Position numbers and translations under genes: made by a program. This document shows positions 59,881 to 64,000 of a DNA stretch of 64,000 nucleotides, one piece after another; the stretch's first letter is position 1; every line of letters starts with the position of its first letter. The notes under the pieces were generated by a model, which had not been told where the DNA came from, made no database searches, and saw only the letters and a program-made list of their open reading frames with translations. Source of the DNA: DATBHM01 sp036557505 (lineage in GTDB: Bacteria; Actinomycetota; UBA4738; JACQTL01). The stretch spans positions 1 through 64,000 of the forward strand of contig DATBHM010000065.1 of the NCBI GenBank assembly GCA_036557505.1, in the 5' to 3' direction.

Positions 59881-61785
59881 CTATCCGGCGACCAGTTGGT
59901 CCGCGATCACCCACACACCGCCCTCGCCGACCGAGATCGACACGAGTCCGGGGTGGTGCGCCACGGCGATCCGACGTGCGGTGTGCAGCGTCTGGTCGAC
60001 CCGCCAGACTGCTCCGTCACGGTCGGCCACCCAGGTGGCACCGGCACCGACCGCGACGGCAGTCGGGTGGCTGCCAACCTGGATCGGCTCGTCCCGCGGT
60101 CGGGAAACCGGATCGATTCGGATCACGGAGCCGCTCGCGCCGTCGGCCACCCATACCCCCGAATCGCTGCACGCGATCGCCGTGATGTCGGTGTGCAACG
60201 GGATCGACTGCAACGCTCGCGTAGCGATATCGAAGCGTTCGACCGATCCCTCGAGGAGGTCGTACAGCCAGATCGCCCCCCCCGCGAGGCACATCCCACC
60301 GTACGTCGAGCCGGGGACATGGCCACGACACGTCCATGAGAGCGTCGCTTCTACCCGGCACAGCCGCCCGTCGTCCATGAGGACCCAGACGCCCTCGGGT
60401 CCCGCAGCGATGAAGGCGGCGGAGATGGTCCGACTCCGCACCGTCCTTCCGGTGCCCGGGTCGATGAGGAACACCCGCCCCGGGCCGTTGGAGTCGGGAA
60501 CGAACAGGGCCCAGATCGACCGCGCGCTTGCCGCGATGAAGATCTCCGACGCCGTTTGGGAGGTCAGCGGCGTGGGGGAGCCGGCCGTACGGGTGGAGGG
60601 GTCGATCCTCAGGATCGTCGCCGGCAGCGAGGAGTCGGCCACCCACACCGACCCCTCCGCGGCCAGCATGTCGCGGGTGTGGCCGTAGTACGCGGGGAAG
60701 TTCACGGGGATCGGCGGCCGCTCGATGCGGCCCGTTCGTGGGTCGAGCTCCACGATGCCGCGGAAGCCGTCCCGCACCGCCGTGGTTCCATCAGTAGGAG
60801 CCGACGTGGAATGACCGGCGGGTCCCGGGCTGCCTCCGCCCCCAAGCGACGCGGCGACCACGACGACCAGCGCCACCAGGGCCACCCCCGCCGACGCCAT
60901 CGCCGCAGCCCGTCGGCGCCGGGAGCGCCGAGGGCGAGCTCGAGCCTCACCGGTCGGACTCAGTGCCTCCCGGAGCGAGCCGGCCAGCTCCGTGGCCGTC
61001 GCGAACCGGCGCTCCGGCCGTTTGGCCATGGCCTTCGCGAGGACGTCGTCGACGCCGGTGGGCAGGTCCGGCCGCTTGGCGCTGGCAGCGGGAGCCGGAT
61101 CGTTCACGTGCGCGTAGAGCACGGCAACCTCGGCCTCCCGGGGGAACGGCGGCCGGCCGGTCAGGCATTCGTAGCTCACGCATCCGAGCGAGTACACATC
61201 CGCCCTGGCGTCGACGGTCTCCCCCCTGACCTGCTCGGGGGCCGCGTAGTCCACGGATCCGAGGAACTCCCCGGTCTTGGTGAACTCCCCGCCGGCCTCC
61301 CTCCGCTTGGTGATCCCGAAGTCGGTGAGGTACGCGTGGTCGGACTCCCCGAGCAGGACGTTCCCCGGCTTGACGTCCCGATGGACGAGTCCCCGCCGGT
61401 GTGCGGCATCGAGCGCGGAGGCCACCTGGGAAACGATGTGGACGGTTCGCTCCGGGGTGAGGGCACCCTCCTCGTTGATCAGGCGGTCGAGGTCGGTCCC
61501 CTCCACGTATCGCATGGCGATCCACAGGACACCCTGTTCCTCCCCGGCGCCGTAGATGGGGATGACGTTGGGATGGTCCAGTGAGGCCGCCGCGTTCGAC
61601 TCGCGGATGAACCGTTCACGGAACCCCGGCTCATCGGCGAGCTCGGGGGCGAGGAGCTTCAGAGCCACCTTTCGAGCGGGAAAGGCCTGGGTGGCCAGGT
61701 AGACCACGCTCATTCCGCCGCGGCCGAGCGGAGACTCGATCCGGTAGCCGGCTATCTCGGTCCCGATCCGGGTGTCCTGGCTCAT
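59881..61785 (-). CDS. Ser/Thr protein kinase with extracellular beta-propeller
   Basis: A 634-residue PknB-like receptor kinase. Residues 10-270 are the kinase: glycine loop LGRGGMSVVYLA, Lys in KVALKLL, catalytic HRDVKPGNVLL, DFGITK and APEQVRGE. A basic juxtamembrane part and one helix (about 300-320) lead to an extracellular six- or seven-bladed propeller (about 345-634) with GSVWVADSS, GVWVLMD, SGVWVAD, ATWVADR and GGVWVIAD repeats, instead of the usual PASTA domains. ATG at 61785 has GGGGGAGG 2-4 nt upstream. It shares its outside domain type with the nucleotide cyclase at 35762. Confidence 0.92.
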   Translation of the reverse strand: MSQDTRIGTEIAGYRIESPLGRGGMSVVYLATQAFPARKVALKLLAPELADEPGFRERFIRESNAAASLDHPNVIPIYGAGEEQGVLWIAMRYVEGTDLDRLINEEGALTPERTVHIVSQVASALDAAHRRGLVHRDVKPGNVLLGESDHAYLTDFGITKRREAGGEFTKTGEFLGSVDYAAPEQVRGETVDARADVYSLGCVSYECLTGRPPFPREAEVAVLYAHVNDPAPAASAKRPDLPTGVDDVLAKAMAKRPERRFATATELAGSLREALSPTGEARARPRRSRRRRAAAMASAGVALVALVVVVAASLGGGGSPGPAGHSTSAPTDGTTAVRDGFRGIVELDPRTGRIERPPIPVNFPAYYGHTRDMLAAEGSVWVADSSLPATILRIDPSTRTAGSPTPLTSQTASEIFIAASARSIWALFVPDSNGPGRVFLIDPGTGRTVRSRTISAAFIAAGPEGVWVLMDDGRLCRVEATLSWTCRGHVPGSTYGGMCLAGGAIWLYDLLEGSVERFDIATRALQSIPLHTDITAIACSDSGVWVADGASGSVIRIDPVSRPRDEPIQVGSHPTAVAVGAGATWVADRDGAVWRVDQTLHTARRIAVAHHPGLVSISVGEGGVWVIADQLVAG

Positions 61786-61911
61786 GGCCTCCCCCGACCC
61801 GTCTCGCTTGTACTCCTGCCGCGAGGGGTTGGCAAGGGTGACAACCGTCACGCCGGCGCCCGGGATCTGATCCGTCGCTTCCCGCCCGGCCCGCCAGGCC
61901 GGCGAAGGGGG

Positions 61912-62205
61912 TTATTGCCCGACGAAGTGCTCGATCAACCGGCCGGCGTAGGAGTCCTCCCACCGGCCTTCGGTGTGGTTCGCCACGAAGTCCTTGTCGC
62001 ACTGCACCAGAAGCCACACGAGCTCGCTGCGGACCGGCGTCGTGCCGAGCAGGTCCGGAAGCTCCGAATGCTCGATCAGCCAGCCGGCGTACCAGCTCGC
62101 CCAGTCCGGGTCGTCGCCGTCCACGATCCGGTACACGATGTGATGGGTCTCGCCGGCCTCGTGCAGCAGGTCGGCGATCCTCGTCTCACGCTCGCCCAAA
62201 GTCAT
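61912..62205 (-). CDS. Small conserved protein of unknown function
   Basis: A 97-residue soluble acidic protein. HHIVYRIVDGDDPDWASWYAGWL, HSELPDLLG and PVRSELVWLLVQCDKDF form a conserved pattern that I recall from small uncharacterised actinobacterial proteins. The His pair at the start and Trp/Asp motif suggest a ligand or metal site, but this is speculation. ATG at 62205 has GGGAGGG directly before it. It is 126 nt behind the kinase gene start, on the same strand; the pair may be cotranscribed in the opposite order. Confidence 0.75.
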   Translation of the reverse strand: MTLGERETRIADLLHEAGETHHIVYRIVDGDDPDWASWYAGWLIEHSELPDLLGTTPVRSELVWLLVQCDKDFVANHTEGRWEDSYAGRLIEHFVGQ

Positions 62206-62279
62206 CCCTCCCGTTCACGTTGTCGTTCCTGTCGGCCCCGGGAGATTTTCGTTACCGCAAATGGTCCCGACGATCGATC

Positions 62280-62308
62280 TTGCTCTCGAAGAGTCAAGCC
62301 GGGAAACT
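62280..62308 (+). promoter_or_regulatory. Possible leaderless promoter of the LuxR-type regulator
   Basis: TTGCTC (62280-62285), a 17-nt spacer and GAAACT (62303-62308) are followed after 8 nt by GTG 62317. The upstream 60 nt are AT-richer than average for the window. No ribosome site is visible. Confidence 0.4.
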
Positions 62309-62316
62309 CTCGGTCC

Positions 62317-64000
62317 GTGTCCACGGCCGGCGCGGCGCCGGCCGCCGCCCCGTTGGGGCGACGGTCAGAGCTCGAATCGCTCGCGGTGTTCCTCGACGCC
62401 GTTGCGGCCGGAGGGGCCGCGCTCGTCATCGAGGGGGAACACGGCATCGGCAGGAGCACCCTGCTGGCCGCCGGACGGGAGCAGGCACGCGGGCGAGGCT
62501 ACGTCGTGCTCCAGTCGCGGCCTACGCCGGCAGACGCGGCGATGTCGTTTTCCGGGCTGGACGACCTGTTTCACGATGTTGTCGACCGGGTGGCGCCGGC
62601 GCTTCCCGACCCTCAGCGACTTGCGTTCGAGGTCGCGTTGTCGCTCCGCGATTCGAACGGCGAACCCCCCGCCCCGCTGGCGATCGCGCTCGCCGTCCGG
62701 GGCGCGCTCGAGGCGCTGTCCGATTCGGTACCGGTCGTGGTGGCGGTGGACGACCTTCAATGGCTCGACGAACCGTCGACCAGGGCGCTGGACCACGCCT
62801 GCCGGCGGTTGGTCCGCCGACCGGTGGGAGTCCTCTCGGTGGTGCTGCCGAGGGCCCACCGAGCGCCGTTGGCCTTCGACGACTGGGCCGACGCCGGGCA
62901 CCTCCGAGTAGGACCGCTCTCCCGGTCCGACATCGAGGCCATACTTCGGGACCGGCTGGGGCTCTCGTTGACCCGCGGCCGCCTCGACCGGGTTCATCGG
63001 GCCAGCCGGGGGAATCCGTTGGCCGCGCTGGAGATCGGCCGGGCGGTCCTCGACGCCGGTGAGTCCGCGTGGGCGTCGCCGACCCTGCCCGTTCCGGACG
63101 ACCTGGCGGAAATCCTGCGGTCCCGTCTGGCCGGGCTCGGCGAGGAGGTCCGCGCCGTCCTCCTGGTGATCGCGGCGTCGTCTGACCCGTCGCCCACGCT
63201 CGTCGAAACGGTGGCGGGCGGCTCGTCGGGCGCGCTCGCCGTCGCCCTCGACGCCGGGGTCATCGAGCAGGACGCCGGTGGGTTGCGCTTCACCCACACG
63301 CTGTTCGGGTCCGTCCTGTACGGCGACGCCGATCCCGCCGACCGCCGCCGACTGCACGCCGCGCTCGCCGACGCGGTGGAGGAACCGGATGAACGGGCCA
63401 TGCACCTCGCACTCTCGGCGGACGGTTCCGACCCGGACGTTGCCGAAATGGTCGAGGAGGCCGCCCGGCGGACCCGGGCGCGCGGTGCGCCGTCCGCGGC
63501 GGCGGACCTGTGCGAGCAGGCTCACGCGCTGACGCCTCCGGACCGGCCGGACGACGCCCTCCGTCGCCGGCTCCTCGAGGCGGAATACCGACTGGACGCG
63601 GGCGAGCTCGTCCGATCGCGCGAGCTGCTCGAGGAGCTCGTCGGGTCCTCCGCTCCTGGGCCGCAGCGCGCCGCCGTGCTCCAGCGGCTCGGCTGGGTTC
63701 GCTACCACCAGGACGGCTGGGCCTCGGCGTCCGACCTGTTCCGAGAGGCCGCGGACGAGCCGGCACTGGACCCGAGGCTGGGCGCGGCCGTGGAGATCGA
63801 TCGTGCGGTCGCGTGCCAGATCTCCGGCGACCTCGCCGGCGCGGCGGCGCATGCGGCCGCGGCCGTCGAACGGACGGCCCTCGTGGACGATCCCGGAATC
63901 GCGGCGGAGGCCGAGGCTTTTGCGGCGAGCGTGGACTTCCTGATGGGCCGCAGGGTGGCCGACGAGGTCATGGAGCGAGCCGTCGAGGCCGAGACGTGGG
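62317..64000 (+). CDS. Large AAA/LuxR-type (LAL/MalT-like) regulator, N-terminal part
   Basis: The frame runs from GTG 62317 to the window end without a stop, 561 residues visible; about 350-450 more, with a LuxR helix-turn-helix, would be expected. The N-terminus begins PLGRRSELESLAVFLDAV. The Walker A region reads EGEHGIGRSTLLAAG, with Arg where GKS/GKT has Lys. Walker B is VPVVVAVDDLQWLDEPS, followed by RASRGNPLAALEIGRAV. From about residue 400 TPR-like helices begin. Such proteins couple ATP binding and an inducer to transcription. The opposite strand has a long frame over the same bases, without domain signs. Confidence 0.85.
   Translation, partial: MSTAGAAPAAAPLGRRSELESLAVFLDAVAAGGAALVIEGEHGIGRSTLLAAGREQARGRGYVVLQSRPTPADAAMSFSGLDDLFHDVVDRVAPALPDPQRLAFEVALSLRDSNGEPPAPLAIALAVRGALEALSDSVPVVVAVDDLQWLDEPSTRALDHACRRLVRRPVGVLSVVLPRAHRAPLAFDDWADAGHLRVGPLSRSDIEAILRDRLGLSLTRGRLDRVHRASRGNPLAALEIGRAVLDAGESAWASPTLPVPDDLAEILRSRLAGLGEEVRAVLLVIAASSDPSPTLVETVAGGSSGALAVALDAGVIEQDAGGLRFTHTLFGSVLYGDADPADRRRLHAALADAVEEPDERAMHLALSADGSDPDVAEMVEEAARRTRARGAPSAAADLCEQAHALTPPDRPDDALRRRLLEAEYRLDAGELVRSRELLEELVGSSAPGPQRAAVLQRLGWVRYHQDGWASASDLFREAADEPALDPRLGAAVEIDRAVACQISGDLAGAAAHAAAAVERTALVDDPGIAAEAEAFAASVDFLMGRRVADEVMERAVEAETW

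Noticed and set aside
62365..63852. 495-residue minus-strand frame at the right edge
   Set aside because: It is antisense to an unbroken AAA/LuxR-type frame that has Walker motifs and runs off the window; the minus frame is Arg/Gly-rich without motifs.

Overview
This is a 64-kb chromosomal stretch from a very GC-rich bacterium (about 70% by eye), densely coded on both strands. Everything points to an actinobacterium (Actinomycetota): an F420-type luciferase-like oxidoreductase, an MprAB/PepD-like envelope-stress module, a DivIVA-type coiled-coil protein, a DUF6941-like protein behind TldD/TldE, frequent GTG starts, many ATGA/GTGA gene overlaps, and many genes that look leaderless. A secreted protein with a PSPAMVVATIALVISLGG N-terminus recalls a family I associate with Thermoleophilia-like soil lineages. 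No marker here fixes the class, so 'uncultivated or poorly known Actinomycetota' is as far as I would go. I see no rRNA, tRNA, CRISPR array, insertion sequence or prophage.

Layout. 1-5341: end of a P-type ATPase, an acyl-CoA synthetase and a two-component pair. 5537-12497: a winged-helix AlkZ-like protein, an internally deleted intradiol-dioxygenase remnant, a coupled GT2-GtrA/GT39 glycosyltransferase pair, and a divergent GMC oxidoreductase. 12708-18221: a subtilisin-like protease with an NTWSG repeat tail, a GGDEF-EAL protein, a cupin and a secreted protein. 18253-23634: DEAD-box helicase, a tandem 3-hydroxyacyl-CoA dehydrogenase, a TfoX-like protein and HtrA. 23811-26023: the histidine kinase and response regulator upstream of htrA. 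26157-30788: YbaK-like deacylase, small membrane and lipoproteins, an ArsR-AHSA1/DinB/VOC-fragment/YCII operon and a VanY-like peptidase. 30847-38396: NADP-type glutamate dehydrogenase, rhodanese, F420-type oxidoreductase, STAS protein, G1 glutamic peptidase, class III cyclase with a beta-propeller, and an epimerase. 38526-42159: a tightly coupled pterin-type operon. 42221-52802: cell-envelope functions (SLT and M23 hydrolases, phosphoesterase, three large polytopic membrane proteins). 52862-59853: TldD/TldE with a DUF6941-like partner, SAF protein, FmdB/MTAP/small ORF, 5-formyl-THF cyclo-ligase and GalU. 59881-64000: a Ser/Thr kinase with an extracellular propeller, a small conserved protein, and the start of a large AAA/LuxR-type regulator cut by the window end.

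How genes work together. The strongest candidate for an undescribed system is the five-gene run folE / PTPS / methyltransferase / GT4 glycosyltransferase / SDR. After an 10-nt gap all further genes overlap by 4 nt. Its enzymes would suit synthesis of a reduced, possibly methylated and glycosylated pterin. A second coherent unit is response regulator - histidine kinase - HtrA, laid out like mycobacterial mprA-mprB-pepD, with 9-nt direct repeats at 11-bp pitch over the regulator's likely -35. A third is an ArsR-AHSA1 fusion whose consensus-like promoter carries a palindrome in its spacer and lies so close to the ATG that the mRNA is probably leaderless. At least a dozen other genes share the leaderless layout. 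Two genes (MTAP and rhodanese) lack any ATG/GTG/TTG at the start their homology demands; CTG fits in both cases.
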